Source: Pseudomonas triticicola (GTDB lineage Bacteria > Pseudomonadota > Gammaproteobacteria > Pseudomonadales > Pseudomonadaceae). Taken from it: a stretch of DNA of 64,000 bases. Positions 29,194-40,264 of this stretch are shown piece by piece; within the stretch, counting starts at the first letter, position 1; each line of letters opens with the position of its first letter. The notes beneath the pieces are model-generated. The model was not told where the DNA came from. It made no database searches and saw nothing but the letters and a program-made list of their open reading frames with translations. The stretch lies in the NCBI RefSeq assembly GCF_019145375.1, contig NZ_JAHSTX010000001.1, positions 3,931,501-3,995,500 on the forward strand. Reading direction: 5' to 3'. The translations under genes and the position numbers were made by a program.

Positions 29194-30491
29194 GGCGCAG
29201 TCCTCTCGTAGTGAATGGCACCTTTGCGTGGTTTGACCCCGGTGCGGCTGATGCGGATCAGCCCGCGTGGTCGCCAGATCATCATCAACACCATCAGGAT
29301 GCCGAACAGCAGCACGCGGTATTCAGCGAAGCCACGCAGCAGTTCCGGAGCGACGGTGAGCACAAACGCGGCGATGACTACGCCAATGGTCGAGCCCATG
29401 CCGCCGAGCACGACGATGGCGAGGATCAGCGCCGACTCGAAGAAGGTGAACGAGGTCGGGTTGACGAAGCCTTGATAAGTGGCGAAGAACACCCCGGCCA
29501 GACCCGCCGTCGACGCACCGATGGTGAACGCCGAGAGTTTGACCAGTACGTGGTTCAGGCCCATCGAACGGCAGGCGATTTCATCTTCACGCAGGGCTTC
29601 CCAGGCGCGACCGACCGGCATCTTCACCAGCCGATGCTTGACGTACAGCACCGCCAGCACCACCAGGAACAGCACTGCGTAGATGAAGTAATACTTCACG
29701 TCGGGGTTGTAGGTCAGGCCGAAGAACTCATGGAACGGTACTCCGCCATCCTTCGCCCGCTTGCCGAACTCCAGGCCGAAGAACGTCGGCAGTGGCGCCG
29801 GCATGCCGTTCGGGCCGCCGGTCAGGGACAGCCAGTTGTTCAGCACCAGACGAATGATTTCGCCGAAGCCCAGGGTCACGATCGCCAGATAGTCACCGTG
29901 CAAACGCAACACCGGGAAACCGAGAATGCAGCCAGCCAGGCCTGCAGTGATCGCCGCCAGCGGCAGCACGGTCCAGAAACCCAGACCCAGATATTGATAA
30001 CCCAATGCCAGACCGTAGGCACCGATGGCGTAGAACGCCACGTAACCAAGATCGAGCAGCCCGGCCAGACCGACCACAATGTTCAGCCCCAGCCCCAGCA
30101 GCACGTAGATCAAACCGAGGATGACCACGCCCAGCAGATAGGAGTTGGAGACAAACGGCACGATGATCGCCAGCACGATAATCAGCGGGATGATCCAGCG
30201 CAGCCGTGATTTGTAATCCGCCGGCAGCACGTGCACACCGGAACCGCTGCTCTCGAATCCGTCGAGGATCTTCAAGCCTTTGGGTGTTTGCAGGAACAGG
30301 CTGAGGGCAAAGCGACCGGCCATGACGATGGCAATGATCCACGCCACGCGGGTCGCTTCGAGGTTGAAGCTGTAGCCGTCGAGGACCACGCCGACAATCG
30401 GCCCGAACACGATCAGCGCAATCAGGCCGGCAAGAATCGCTTCGACCAGGCTTTTTTTGATATCGATGGATTTTTCAGTGGTTGCAGACAT
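29190..30491 (-). CDS. livM: Branched-chain amino acid ABC transporter, permease LivM
   Basis: 433 residues, at the long end for LivM: an N-terminal extension of ~120 residues with two or three membrane segments precedes the core. The core permease has GLNIVVGLAGLLDLGYVAFYAIGAY-type sequence and an EAA-like loop around GRAWEALREDEIACRSMGLN. Inner-membrane channel half of the importer. Overlaps livG. Confidence 0.94.
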   Translation of the reverse strand: MSATTEKSIDIKKSLVEAILAGLIALIVFGPIVGVVLDGYSFNLEATRVAWIIAIVMAGRFALSLFLQTPKGLKILDGFESSGSGVHVLPADYKSRLRWIIPLIIVLAIIVPFVSNSYLLGVVILGLIYVLLGLGLNIVVGLAGLLDLGYVAFYAIGAYGLALGYQYLGLGFWTVLPLAAITAGLAGCILGFPVLRLHGDYLAIVTLGFGEIIRLVLNNWLSLTGGPNGMPAPLPTFFGLEFGKRAKDGGVPFHEFFGLTYNPDVKYYFIYAVLFLVVLAVLYVKHRLVKMPVGRAWEALREDEIACRSMGLNHVLVKLSAFTIGASTAGLAGVFFATYQGFVNPTSFTFFESALILAIVVLGGMGSTIGVVIAAFVLTVAPELLRGFAEYRVLLFGILMVLMMIWRPRGLIRISRTGVKPRKGAIHYERTAP

Positions 30492-30494
30492 CGC

Positions 30495-31409
<915 letters not shown>

Positions 31410-31528
31410 AACGCAATCTCACGCAGTGAGAACCTGCGCGCCCATGACGCGCGGTTCTTCTAGGAAAAATACAGATGTACGTCGGAGCAATGTCGGAGCG
31501 TGATCAGCCCGATCGCCACTGATCCCTC

Positions 31529-31619
31529 TGTGGGAGCGAGCCTGCTCGCGAAAGCGGTTGAACATTCAACGCAGAGGTTGTTTGTCAGTGCGTCTTCGCG
31601 AGCAGGCTCGCTCCCACAG
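31529..31619. repeat. REPIN, family A
   Basis: Inverted pair between livK and livH. REP structures between a binding-protein gene and its permease genes often stabilise the upstream mRNA, which would raise LivK relative to the membrane parts; here that is inference. Confidence 0.94.
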
Positions 31620-31653
31620 GGGATCGGTAGTGATCAGATGATCGCTTCAGCCC

Positions 31654-32787
31654 TTACTTCTGCTTTTCCAGCTGGTGGTATTTGCCGTCCTTGTCCCACT
31701 GGTAAACCACGTAGTCGGAGACTTTCAGGTCGCCTTTGGCGTCCCAGGTCTTCTCGCCCATCACGGTTTTCACCGGGTTGGCTTTCAGCCACTTGGCAGC
31801 GGCTTCGCCGTCGTTTTTCTTCGCGCCATTGAACGCTGCCGCCAGGGTCTGAACCGAGGCGTAGGCGTACAGGGTGTAGCCTTCAGGCTCAGTGCCGGCC
31901 TTGCGGAACGCGTCCACTACGGTCTTGCTTTCCGGCAACAGGCGCGGGTCGGCGCCGAAAGTCATCAGCACGCCATCGGTGAATTGCGGGCCGCCAGCGG
32001 TGGTCACCAGTTCGTCGGTCACGATGCCGTCGTCGGACATGAACTTGACGTCTTTCAGACCTTGTTCACGCAGCTGGCGAACCAGTGGACCGGCTTCCGG
32101 GTGCAGGCCGCCGAAGTAGACGACATCGGCACCGGCGCCACGGATCTTGGTGACGATGGTGCTGAAGTCTTTCTCGCCACGGGTCAGGCCTTCGTACAGC
32201 ACAGGCTTGACGCCGCGTTTTTCCAACTGAGCCTTGGTGGCGTCCGCCAGGCCTTGGCCGTAGGTGTCCTTGTCGTGCAGCACGACGACTTTCTTGCCCT
32301 TGAGCATGTCGACGATGTAGTCGCCGGCAACGATGCCTTGCTGGTCGTCACGTCCGCACATACGGAACATGGCGCTGAGGCCACGCTCGGTAACTTGCGG
32401 GTTGGTCGAGCCCGGGGTGATCGCGATGATCCCGGCTTCGTCGTAGATTTCCGACGCTGGAATGGTCGACGAGGAGCAGAAGTGCCCGACCACGCCGGCG
32501 ACTTTCTGATTGGTGAGGTCCTTGGCGACCGTCACCGCCTGCTTCGGTTCGCAGGCGTCATCGCCTTTGACCAGGACGATTTTTTCCCCATTGACGCCGC
32601 CCGCCGCGTTGACCGCATCGGCCGCCGCCTGTGCACCCTTCATGTACTGCTCGCCGAATGCCGCGTTGGCACCGGTCATCGGACCCGCTACACCGATCTT
32701 GATATCAGCTTGAGCAAACGCAGAAACACCCAGCGCAGTAGCGACTGCGAGGGCCAGAAAGCCTTTCTTGTAAAACGTCTGGGACAT
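31654..32787 (-). CDS. livK: Branched-chain amino acid ABC transporter, periplasmic binding protein
   Basis: 377 residues from the ATG at 32787. Signal peptide with core GFLALAVATALGVSAFA, mature start about QADIKIGVAGPMTG. Type I periplasmic-binding fold, with the Leu/Ile/Val-binding pair of Cys in DDACEPKQAV and GHFCSSSTIPA and the Ser of ITPGSTNPQV. It differs from P. aeruginosa BraC as I remember it, so it is probably the second BraC-like paralogue; exact ligand open. Confidence 0.93.
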   Translation of the reverse strand: MSQTFYKKGFLALAVATALGVSAFAQADIKIGVAGPMTGANAAFGEQYMKGAQAAADAVNAAGGVNGEKIVLVKGDDACEPKQAVTVAKDLTNQKVAGVVGHFCSSSTIPASEIYDEAGIIAITPGSTNPQVTERGLSAMFRMCGRDDQQGIVAGDYIVDMLKGKKVVVLHDKDTYGQGLADATKAQLEKRGVKPVLYEGLTRGEKDFSTIVTKIRGAGADVVYFGGLHPEAGPLVRQLREQGLKDVKFMSDDGIVTDELVTTAGGPQFTDGVLMTFGADPRLLPESKTVVDAFRKAGTEPEGYTLYAYASVQTLAAAFNGAKKNDGEAAAKWLKANPVKTVMGEKTWDAKGDLKVSDYVVYQWDKDGKYHQLEKQK

Positions 32788-33155
32788 GAGGTGGTGCTCC
32801 AAGGTTTTTTTTAGTTGGCACTGCGACTTCACTTCACTCAAAGCTCAGAGCAAGGCCCGTGCCATCGGTTTTTTATTCTTCAAAAAGTCGCTGCGTTGTT
32901 GTTATTTCGACTGTTTCGGTCCCATTTTCATTGGGCGTGCAACCGTCTAAACCGCGGAAGGTGAAACCATTTGTTTTTTCAGGCGCAACCCGCACGCGCC
33001 ATCATTGCAACCGCAGCGGCAAACGACGTGCAACCAGCCTGTAACAGCCCGCGTCACCGAACTGCACACTGCTGGTGCGGGACTGCTACAACCCGCACCA
33101 TTACAGGCTAGTCGCTGGATGCAAAAGCGCCGCTTGCGGCAACAAATTTCAACAC
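32788..33155. other. Intergenic region upstream of livK, downstream of amaA
   Basis: 368 bp without a gene. It must contain the livK promoter (AT-rich stretch around 32860-32990, minus strand). A hairpin GGTGCGGG / CCCGCACC at 33074-33099 lies 57 bp after the amaA stop, but without a T-tract. I see no other structure. Confidence 0.5.
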
Positions 33156-34439
33156 TCAAATGACGATGCGCAGGCACTGGCCCGCGTGATACAGGGAAAA
33201 CCCGGCCTCGTACAGGCAACTGCGCAAGCCCACTCCGGCCAGGGGCTGCATCGGTGCGAAGGGAATCGGCAGTGCCTGCGGATTGCCATTGCACAGGTAA
33301 TCGGCGAAGGCTTTGCCGACCACCGTGCCGGTGGTGACGCCTCGACCGTTATAACCGGTGACGGCCACCAGCCCCGGCGCCGGTTCGAACAGGCGCATCA
33401 GATGATCAGGAGTGAACGCAATGCGCCCGGTCCAGGTGCATTCCCACTCGACCGGCTTCAGATTGGGGAAGTAATGCTGCTGCACCCGATCAGCCCAGGC
33501 TTTGAGAAACCAGGTCGGTTTCTGGTTGCCATTGCCGAGGCTGCCGAGCAACAGGCGCCCGTCCTTGTCGCGACGGATGCTGCTCAATACCTGACGGGTG
33601 TCCCACGAGCCCTGCCCGCCGGGAAGAATTTCCTGCGCGGCGTCTTCGCTGAGCGGCACCGAGGCGACCTGGTAGTAATAACCGGGAAAGAAATTGCGCT
33701 TGAGTTCGGTCCAGTCGCCTTCGGTGTAGGCGTTGGAGGCGATCACCACTTGTTCGGCGAGTACCGAACCCTGGGCGGTCTGTACCGACCACTTCGGCCC
33801 GACGCGCTCGAGGCGAGTCACCGGCGAATGATCGAACATTTGCCCGCCGAGCCCGCGCACCGCATTGGCCAGGCCGGTGACATAGGCCATCGGATTGAGT
33901 GTGCCGGCGCGGCGATCAAGCAACGCGGCGGCGATTTTCTGCGTGCCGGTGGCTTGCTCGCAGGCCTTGCCGGTCAGCAGTTCGACCGGCGCGCCACGAC
34001 GTTTCCACTGCTGCTCGCGACTGCGCAGATCCGCCTCGCCCTTGGCGTTATGCGCCATGTGCAAAGTGCCTTCGCGGCGCAATTGGCAATCGATGGCGTA
34101 TTTATCCACAAGGCTGAACACCAGCGCCGGCGCCGCACCGAGCATGCGGTTGAGCTGACTGCCGACCGCCTCGCCGAACCCGGCTTCGATCTCGTCCGGA
34201 GGAATCCACATGCCGGCGTTGACCAGCCCGACGTTGCGTCCGGAGCCACCATGCCCTGCACGATGCGCTTCCAGCACGCAGACGCTTTTGCCTTTTTCCA
34301 ACAGATGCAGCGCCGCCGACAACCCGGTGAACCCGGCGCCGATCACGCAGACATCGACCTTGACCTCGCCCCTGAGCGCGGCGTTATCCGGGCGTTGTGG
34401 CGTGAGCGTTTCCCACAGACATTCTTCGCGTAACGGCAT
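33156..34439 (-). CDS. amaA: L-pipecolate oxidase AmaA (FAD-dependent)
   Basis: 427 residues from the ATG at 34439 (MPLREECLWETLTPQRPDN). FAD-binding VCVIGAGFTGLSAALHLLEK near the N-terminus; GHGGSGRNVGLVNAG and the C-terminal AVTGYNGRGVTTGTVVGKAF are typical of the DAO/sarcosine-oxidase-like family. It closely recalls P. putida AmaA, which oxidises L-pipecolate to piperideine-6-carboxylate in D-lysine catabolism. It follows amaB on the same strand, as in P. putida. Confidence 0.88.
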   Translation of the reverse strand: MPLREECLWETLTPQRPDNAALRGEVKVDVCVIGAGFTGLSAALHLLEKGKSVCVLEAHRAGHGGSGRNVGLVNAGMWIPPDEIEAGFGEAVGSQLNRMLGAAPALVFSLVDKYAIDCQLRREGTLHMAHNAKGEADLRSREQQWKRRGAPVELLTGKACEQATGTQKIAAALLDRRAGTLNPMAYVTGLANAVRGLGGQMFDHSPVTRLERVGPKWSVQTAQGSVLAEQVVIASNAYTEGDWTELKRNFFPGYYYQVASVPLSEDAAQEILPGGQGSWDTRQVLSSIRRDKDGRLLLGSLGNGNQKPTWFLKAWADRVQQHYFPNLKPVEWECTWTGRIAFTPDHLMRLFEPAPGLVAVTGYNGRGVTTGTVVGKAFADYLCNGNPQALPIPFAPMQPLAGVGLRSCLYEAGFSLYHAGQCLRIVI

Positions 34440-34469
34440 TGCCAAGCTCCTGTCGGAGCAGCCGCAAGC

Positions 34470-34530
34470 CACAAGCTACAAGCTGCAAGCCGGTCTGCTT
34501 GACGCTTGTAGCTTGAAGCTTGTAGCTGCT
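34470..34530. repeat. Inverted repeat between amaB and amaA (GCTACAAGCTGCAAGC type)
   Basis: CACAAGCTACAAGCTGCAAG pairs with GCTTGTAGCTTGAAGCTTGT across a ~13-nt loop. The same unit family as 9660-9782. It could attenuate or stabilise between the two cotranscribed genes. The right arm touches the amaB stop. Confidence 0.8.
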
Positions 34531-36020
34531 TAATCGAATGTAATGCCCTGCGCCAACGGCAATTCCAGCGAGTAGTTGACGGTGTTGGTCTGCCGGCGCA
34601 TGTACGCGCGCCAGGCATCGGAGCCGGACTCACGGCCGCCGCCGGTTTCTTTCTCGCCACCAAATGCACCGCCGATTTCCGCGCCGCTCGGGCCGATGTT
34701 GACGTTGGCGATGCCGCAGTCGCTGCCGACCGCCGACATGAAGCGCTCGGCCTCGCGCACATCGGTGGTGAAGATGCACGATGACAAGCCTTGCGGCACG
34801 GCGTTGTTCAGGCGCAGCGCTTCCTCGAAATCGCTGTAGCCGACCACGTAGAGAATCGGCGCGAAGGTTTCGCTGCAGACCACGTCGCTCTGCTCGGGCA
34901 TTTCCACGATGGCCGGCGACACGTAGTAGGCGTTGGGGAATTGCTCTTCCAGTTGACGCTTGCCACCGAACACCCGGCCGCCTTCGCTCAGTGCCTGTTC
35001 CAGCGCATCCTGCATGTTTTCGAAGCTGTGCTTGTCGATCAGCGGGCCGACCAGATTGCCTTGCAGTGGGTGGCCGATGCGTACTTTCGAATAGGCAGCC
35101 TTGAGGCGGGTGACGATTTCTTCCTTGACCGACTCATGGGCAATCAGACGGCGCAGGGTGGTGCAGCGTTGCCCGGCGGTGCCGACGGCGCTGAACAGAA
35201 TCGCGCGCACCGCCATGTCCAGATCGGCGCTCGGGCCAAGGATCATCGCGTTGTTGCCACCCAGTTCAAGAATGCTGCGGGCGAAACGCGCGGCGACTTT
35301 CGGCGCCACTTCGCGGCCCATGCGCGTGCTGCCGGTGGCGCTGATCAGCGCGACACGCGGATCATCGACCAGCGCTTCGCCGGCATCGCGGCCGCCGATC
35401 ACAACCTGGCACAGGCTCGCCGGGGCATCGCTGAAATTCTTCACTACGCGATCAAACAGCGCCTGACAGGCCAGCGCGGTCAGCGGGGTTTTCTCTGATG
35501 GCTTCCACACCACCGGGTTGCCGCAGACCAGCGCCAGGGTGGTGTTCCACGCCCACACTGCGACCGGGAAGTTGAACGCGCTGATGACGCCGACCACGCC
35601 AAGCGGATGCCAGGTTTCGCGCATGTGGTGGCCCGGGCGCTCGGAGGCGATGGTCAGACCGTACAGCTGGCGCGACAGGCCAACGGCGAAGTCGCAGATG
35701 TCGATCATCTCCTGCACTTCACCCAAACCTTCCTGCGTGATTTTGCCAGCCTCCCACGACACCAGCTCGCCGAGGTCGGCCTTGTACTCGCGCAACACTT
35801 CGCCGAACTGGCGCACCAGCTCACCGCGACGCGGCGCCGGCACCCTGCGCCAGTGCTCGAATGCATGATCTGCGCGACTGATGTGCTGCTCGACTTCGGC
35901 AGCGCCTTCCCAGTTCACCGAGGCAATTTCGCTGCCGTCGATGGGTGAATGCACCGGCACTTTGCCGTTCTGGTACAGGGCCGGGTTGACTCCCAGACGA
36001 TCAAGCAATGCGGCTACCAT
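34530..36020 (-). CDS. amaB: L-piperidine-6-carboxylate / aminoadipate-semialdehyde dehydrogenase AmaB
   Basis: 496 residues from the ATG at 36020 (MVAALLDRLGVNPALYQ). ALDH features: catalytic Cys in GTAGQRCTTLRRL, general-base Glu in ILELGGNNAMI, NAD-binding TGSTRMGREV, and the ALDH7-like GPSGAEIGGAFGGEKETGGG loop. It oxidises aminoadipate semialdehyde to aminoadipate. Upstream of amaA in the same direction and divergent from a LysR gene. Confidence 0.92.
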   Translation of the reverse strand: MVAALLDRLGVNPALYQNGKVPVHSPIDGSEIASVNWEGAAEVEQHISRADHAFEHWRRVPAPRRGELVRQFGEVLREYKADLGELVSWEAGKITQEGLGEVQEMIDICDFAVGLSRQLYGLTIASERPGHHMRETWHPLGVVGVISAFNFPVAVWAWNTTLALVCGNPVVWKPSEKTPLTALACQALFDRVVKNFSDAPASLCQVVIGGRDAGEALVDDPRVALISATGSTRMGREVAPKVAARFARSILELGGNNAMILGPSADLDMAVRAILFSAVGTAGQRCTTLRRLIAHESVKEEIVTRLKAAYSKVRIGHPLQGNLVGPLIDKHSFENMQDALEQALSEGGRVFGGKRQLEEQFPNAYYVSPAIVEMPEQSDVVCSETFAPILYVVGYSDFEEALRLNNAVPQGLSSCIFTTDVREAERFMSAVGSDCGIANVNIGPSGAEIGGAFGGEKETGGGRESGSDAWRAYMRRQTNTVNYSLELPLAQGITFD

Positions 36021-36184
36021 CGGTCTCTCCTCAAGCAAAAACAGAATGTGTGCGGCCATCTTTCGCATGGCCGGGCAGGCCTTTAGTTGTAGCCTCACTG
36101 CGGCGATGCAACAAACGACCTTTACGCCAGATATCATTCCGTTTATTCATGCTGCCTGGCGAAAGACAAGAAAAAGGACTGGCC

Positions 36185-37084
36185 ATGCTGAACAAACGCC
36201 ACTTGCCCTCGATCACCGCGCTGCAATGCTTCGAGGCCGTGACCCGGCACCTGAGTTTTACCCGCGCCGCTGAAGAGCTGAACCTGACCCAGAGTGCGGT
36301 GAGCAAACAGGTCGCACAGCTTGAAGAGCTGTTGCAGCACTTGCTGTTCCGCCGCGTGCGTCGGCGTTTGCAGATGACACCGGCCGGGGATTTGTATCTG
36401 GTCGAAGTCAGAAAAATCCTCAGCCAAGTGGAGATGTCGACGCATTACCTGCGTTCCTACGGCGGCGAAACCGAAGTATTGCGTGTCTCCACTCCGTCAA
36501 CCTTCGGCGCCCGTTGGCTGGTGCCGCGCCTGAAAGGCTGGCGCCTGCGCCATCCGTCGATTCATCTGGACCTGTGCAACGAGCAGGAAGCCGATGATCT
36601 GTTACAGGGGCGCAGCGATCTGGCCTTCTATTTCGGCCAGGCTTCGCGGCCGGGCACCGAATGCCTGAAATTGTTCGGCGAAGAACTGGTACCGGTGTGC
36701 GCCCCGGGCAGCCTGCCGGACGCGCCATTCACTGACCCGACGCAACTCACCGACCTGGTGCTGCTGCAAAATGCCTCGCGACCGCAGGCCTGGCACGACT
36801 GGTTCGACAGTCAGGGCTACCACACCGAACACAGCTACCACGGGCCGCGTTTCGAAACCTTTTACATGTGCATCCGCGCCGCCCAGGTCGGTTGTGGCGT
36901 GGCGCTGCTGCCGCGGTTTCTGGTGGAAGAGGAATTGGCCGAAGGCAAACTGGTCATACCCTGGCAGCATGCGATGCCCAGCAGCGATGCCTATTACCTG
37001 GCCTACCCGGAGCACGCGGCGGAAGTGCCGAAGGTGCGGGATTTTGTGAAATGGATGCTGGAGCAGATCGATAGTCCGGTGTGA
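36185..37084 (+). CDS. LysR-family transcriptional regulator (GcvA-like), divergent from amaBA
   Basis: 299 residues from the ATG at 36185 ([17 protein letters not shown]), an rRNA-site-like AAAAAGGA being just upstream. [23 protein letters not shown]; substrate-binding domain with [20 protein letters not shown]. Divergence from amaB across 164 bp makes it the probable regulator of pipecolate/lysine catabolism. Confidence 0.9.
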   Translation: MLNKRHLPSITALQCFEAVTRHLSFTRAAEELNLTQSAVSKQVAQLEELLQHLLFRRVRRRLQMTPAGDLYLVEVRKILSQVEMSTHYLRSYGGETEVLRVSTPSTFGARWLVPRLKGWRLRHPSIHLDLCNEQEADDLLQGRSDLAFYFGQASRPGTECLKLFGEELVPVCAPGSLPDAPFTDPTQLTDLVLLQNASRPQAWHDWFDSQGYHTEHSYHGPRFETFYMCIRAAQVGCGVALLPRFLVEEELAEGKLVIPWQHAMPSSDAYYLAYPEHAAEVPKVRDFVKWMLEQIDSPV

Positions 37085-37100
37085 GGTCAACCGGGATCCC

Positions 37101-37190
37101 TGTGGGAGCGAGCCTGCTCGCGAAAGCGTCGGGTCAGCCACATCATCTTTAACTGACACACCGCATTCGCGAGCAGGCTCGCTCCCACAG
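37101..37190. repeat. REPIN, family A
   Basis: Inverted pair around a 42-bp loop containing TCAGCCACATCATCTTTAAC. Between the LysR gene and pncB. Confidence 0.94.
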
Positions 37191-37298
37191 TGGATCTGCG
37201 GCGCTCTGAAAAAATGCTGGCAATCCCCACCGCCGATATGCGCCACTAGCGCCATCGATATAGACCGCGCCAGGCGCGGCGCAACTGGAGACCCGTTT

Positions 37299-38522
37299 AT
37301 GAGCGAGAGTGTGTTTGCCGATCGCATCGTGCAGAACCTGCTCGACACCGACTTCTACAAGCTGACGATGATGCAGGCGGTGCTGCACAACTACCCCAAC
37401 GTCGAAGTCGAATGGGAGTTCCGTTGCCGCAATGCCGAGGATCTGCGCCCGTATCTGGCCGAAATCCGCCATCAGATCGAGCGTCTGGCCGAGCTGAGCC
37501 TGAGTGCCGATCAGTTGAGTTTTCTCGAGCGCATCAGCTTTCTGAAACCGGATTTTCTGCGCTTCCTTGGCCTGTTCCGCTTCAACCTGCGTTACCTGCA
37601 TACCGGCATTGAGAACGGCGAGTTGTTCATCCGCCTGCGTGGGCCGTGGCTGCATGTCATCCTTTACGAAGTGCCGCTGCTGGCGATCGTCAGCGAAGTG
37701 CGCAATCGCTATCGCTACCGGGAGACGTCGCTGGAGCAGGCACGCGAACAGCTGTATCGCAAGTTCGACTGGCTGACCGCCAATGCCTCGGCCGATGAGC
37801 TGTCGCAATTGCAGGTTGCCGATTTCGGCACGCGCCGGCGCTTTTCCTTTGGGGTCCAGGCCGAAGTGGTCAACGTCCTCAAGCATGACTTCCCCGGGCG
37901 TTTCGTCGGTACCAGCAACGTACATCTGTCCCGCGAGCTGGACATGAAACCGCTGGGCACCATGGCCCACGAGTGGATCATGGCCCATCAGCAACTCGGC
38001 CCGCGCCTGATCGACAGCCAGATCGCCGCGCTCGACTGCTGGGTTCGCGAGTACCGTGGCCTGCTCGGCATTGCCCTCACCGACTGCATCACTACCGATG
38101 CGTTTCTTGGCGATTTCGATCTGTTCTTCGCCAAGCTCTTCGACGGTCTGCGCCATGACTCCGGGGACCCGGTGGCGTGGGGCGAAAAGTGCATCGCGCA
38201 CTACCACAAGCTCGGCATCGACCCGATGAGCAAGACCCTTGTGTTCTCCGACAGTCTGACCCTGCCGAAATCGTTGGAGATTTTCCGCGCGCTGCACGGT
38301 CGCATCAATGTGAGCTTCGGCATCGGTACCAACCTCACCTGCGATATCCCGGGTGTCGAACCGATGAGCATCGTGCTTAAAATGACCGCCTGCAACGGCC
38401 AGCCGGTGGCGAAGATCTCCGACGAGCCTGGCAAGACCCACTGCAAAGATCCGAATTTCGTCGCCTATTTGCGACATGTTTTTCAGGTTCCTGCCGAATC
38501 CAGTCTATCTAGCAAGGAGTGA
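37299..38522 (+). CDS. pncB: Nicotinate phosphoribosyltransferase
   Basis: 407 residues. [19 protein letters not shown] at the start, the catalytic phospho-His region [20 protein letters not shown](H), and [17 protein letters not shown] for PRPP binding. It joins nicotinic acid to PRPP in NAD salvage. GGAG 6 bp upstream. The following nadE completes the last step of the same pathway. Confidence 0.97.
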   Translation: MSESVFADRIVQNLLDTDFYKLTMMQAVLHNYPNVEVEWEFRCRNAEDLRPYLAEIRHQIERLAELSLSADQLSFLERISFLKPDFLRFLGLFRFNLRYLHTGIENGELFIRLRGPWLHVILYEVPLLAIVSEVRNRYRYRETSLEQAREQLYRKFDWLTANASADELSQLQVADFGTRRRFSFGVQAEVVNVLKHDFPGRFVGTSNVHLSRELDMKPLGTMAHEWIMAHQQLGPRLIDSQIAALDCWVREYRGLLGIALTDCITTDAFLGDFDLFFAKLFDGLRHDSGDPVAWGEKCIAHYHKLGIDPMSKTLVFSDSLTLPKSLEIFRALHGRINVSFGIGTNLTCDIPGVEPMSIVLKMTACNGQPVAKISDEPGKTHCKDPNFVAYLRHVFQVPAESSLSSKE

Positions 38523-38526
38523 ATTC

Positions 38527-39354
38527 ATGCAAGCCGTACAGCGTGAGATTGCTGAGCAGCTCAAGGTGCAACCACCGTTCGCCGACGACCAGGCCCTGCA
38601 GGCCGAAGTCGCCCGGCGCCTGACGTTCATCCAGGATTGTCTGGTCAATTCCGGGCTCAAGACTCTGGTGCTGGGCATCAGCGGCGGCGTCGACTCACTG
38701 ACCGCCGGCCTCCTGGCCCAGCGCGCGATACGTGAACTGCGCGAAAAAACCGGCGACGACCGCTACAAATTCATCGCCGTGCGCCTGCCCTACGAAACCC
38801 AGTTCGACGAGCACGACGCCAAGGCCTCGCTCGACTGCATCGCCCCTGACGAAATCCACACCGTGAACATCGGCCCGGCGGTCAAGGCGCTGGCAGCTCA
38901 GGTGTCGGCGTTCGAAGGCAAACCGGCGGCGTCGGTCGACTTCGTGCTGGGCAATACCAAGGCGCGCATGCGCATGGTGGCGCAGTACACGATTGCCGGG
39001 GCGGCGGGCGGTCTGGTGATTGGCACCGACCACGCGGCGGAAGCGGTGATGGGTTTCTTCACCAAGTTCGGCGATGGCGCCTGCGACCTCGCCCCGCTCA
39101 GCGGCCTGGTGAAAAATCAAGTGCGTGCGATTGCCCGCACTTTTGGCGCGCCGGAAACGTTGGTCGAGAAAGTGCCGACGGCAGACCTGGAAGACTTGTC
39201 ACCGGGCAAACCGGACGAAGCGGCGCACGGCGTGACCTATGCCGAGATCGATGCGTTTCTGCACGGTGAAACGGTGCGGGACGAGGCGGCGAAGATCATT
39301 GTCGATACGTACAACAAGACTCATCACAAGCGGGTCATGCCGTTTGCGCCTTGA
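38527..39354 (+). CDS. nadE: NH3-dependent NAD+ synthetase
   Basis: 275 residues from the ATG at 38527, 4 bp after the pncB stop, with AAGGAG inside the pncB end. The ATP pyrophosphatase P-loop is [20 protein letters not shown]; also [19 protein letters not shown] and [17 protein letters not shown]. There is no N-terminal glutaminase domain, so it uses ammonia. Tightly coupled with pncB. Confidence 0.97.
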   Translation: MQAVQREIAEQLKVQPPFADDQALQAEVARRLTFIQDCLVNSGLKTLVLGISGGVDSLTAGLLAQRAIRELREKTGDDRYKFIAVRLPYETQFDEHDAKASLDCIAPDEIHTVNIGPAVKALAAQVSAFEGKPAASVDFVLGNTKARMRMVAQYTIAGAAGGLVIGTDHAAEAVMGFFTKFGDGACDLAPLSGLVKNQVRAIARTFGAPETLVEKVPTADLEDLSPGKPDEAAHGVTYAEIDAFLHGETVRDEAAKIIVDTYNKTHHKRVMPFAP

Positions 39355-39368
39355 TTTTTCAAAGGCAT

Positions 39369-39411
39369 GAAAAAGCCCGCTGAGGATTGATCCTCCGCGG
39401 GCTTTTTCTTT
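39369..39411 (+). terminator. Intrinsic terminator of pncB-nadE
   Basis: GAAAAAGCCCGCTGAGGA and TCCTCCGCGGGCTTTTTC form a long stem with a TTGA loop and a T5 tract. Confidence 0.95.
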
Positions 39412-39444
39412 GGCCATCAGTCTTTCGGTGAAGCGGATGGCCTC

Positions 39445-39468
39445 TTCGCGAGCAGGCTCGCTCCCACA
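39445..39468. repeat. Single REP unit, family A
   Basis: One TTCGCGAGCAGGCTCGCTCC(CACA) arm with no partner, just before the azurin stop. Confidence 0.9.
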
Positions 39469-39478
39469 TTGGCCCTGA

Positions 39479-39922
39479 TTACTTGACGACGATGGTGCCT
39501 TTCATCATCGAGATGTGGCCAGGGAACGAGCAGAAGAAGCCGTAGCCACCGTCAGCCACCTTGGCCACATCGAAGGTCACCGAGTCGGTTTCCTTGGCGC
39601 CGATGATCTTGGTGTGGGCGATGATACGGGCGTCGCCGTCCTTCAGGTAATTCTTGTCGATACCGGCCGCCAGGCCGTCGGTAGCGATCGGCTGCATGTC
39701 AGCTTCTTTGCTGATCACCAGGTTATGGCCCATGACGGTCTTCGGCAGGCTGCCGGAGTGGGTCAGTTCGACGGTGAAGGTTTTGCAGCTCTTGTCGATC
39801 ACGATTTCCTTGGTGTTAAAGGACATCTGATCGGTGGAATCAACGGTGGTTTTGCACTCGGCAGCCATCAATTGGCTGCTGGCCAGCGCCAGCAGGGATA
39901 CCGCAACAACTTTGGAAAACAT
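39479..39922 (-). CDS. azu: Azurin
   Basis: 147 residues from the ATG at 39922. The signal peptide ends [15 protein letters not shown]; the mature protein is 128 residues like other azurins. All type-1 copper ligands are present: His in VMGHNLVIS and Cys-x4-His-x3-Met in [14 protein letters not shown]. Cys3/Cys26-type disulfide pair in AECKTT and DKSCKTF. Periplasmic electron carrier to nitrite reductase or peroxidase. A candidate ANR box lies upstream. Confidence 0.98.
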   Translation of the reverse strand: MFSKVVAVSLLALASSQLMAAECKTTVDSTDQMSFNTKEIVIDKSCKTFTVELTHSGSLPKTVMGHNLVISKEADMQPIATDGLAAGIDKNYLKDGDARIIAHTKIIGAKETDSVTFDVAKVADGGYGFFCSFPGHISMMKGTIVVK

Positions 39923-39994
39923 GGTGAATCTCCAAGGCAGGGTTAACAAAAACACTAGTGGTGGAAAGACTGCCTGAAATCATCGCAAGTTCAT

Positions 39995-40008
39995 ATGACT
40001 TGAGTCAA
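39995..40008 (-). promoter_or_regulatory. Candidate ANR/FNR box upstream of azurin
   Basis: On the minus strand TTGACTCAAGTCAT matches TTGAYNNNNRTCAA except the last base. It is centred 79 bp before the azurin ATG, compatible with activation from -41.5 and a ~38-nt leader. P. aeruginosa azurin is controlled by ANR. Confidence 0.55.
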
Positions 40009-40114
40009 AAATTGTATACAACTTTCAGGCTATGACACTCATCGACACAATCTAACGGCCATTTCGTTGGGCCAGGCCTATGATCGGCCCACCTACTGAA
40101 ACGGAGTGCCAGTC

Positions 40115-40204
40115 ATGTTCTTTAACGGCCTGTTGTGCAGCTTGCTCGCCGCCTACGCTTGTGGCGCCAGCGGTACTTTCGAATCACCCGAACGCGAAGT
40201 CTAG
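40115..40204 (+). CDS. Possible 29-residue small protein
   Basis: MFFNGLLCSLLAAYACGASG followed by TFESPEREV, from the ATG at 40115 to TAG at 40202-40204, with ACGGAG 8 bp upstream. The hydrophobic N-terminal half ending AYACGAS resembles a very short lipoprotein or membrane-tethered peptide. It ends 60 bp before the LOG gene on the same strand. Small size makes chance possible. Confidence 0.4.
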   Translation: MFFNGLLCSLLAAYACGASGTFESPEREV

Positions 40205-40264
40205 TCCTTGGAGCGCAGCGTGCCAGCCGTTACCCTGTGCGACTGATCGACTCAGGAGTAATGC

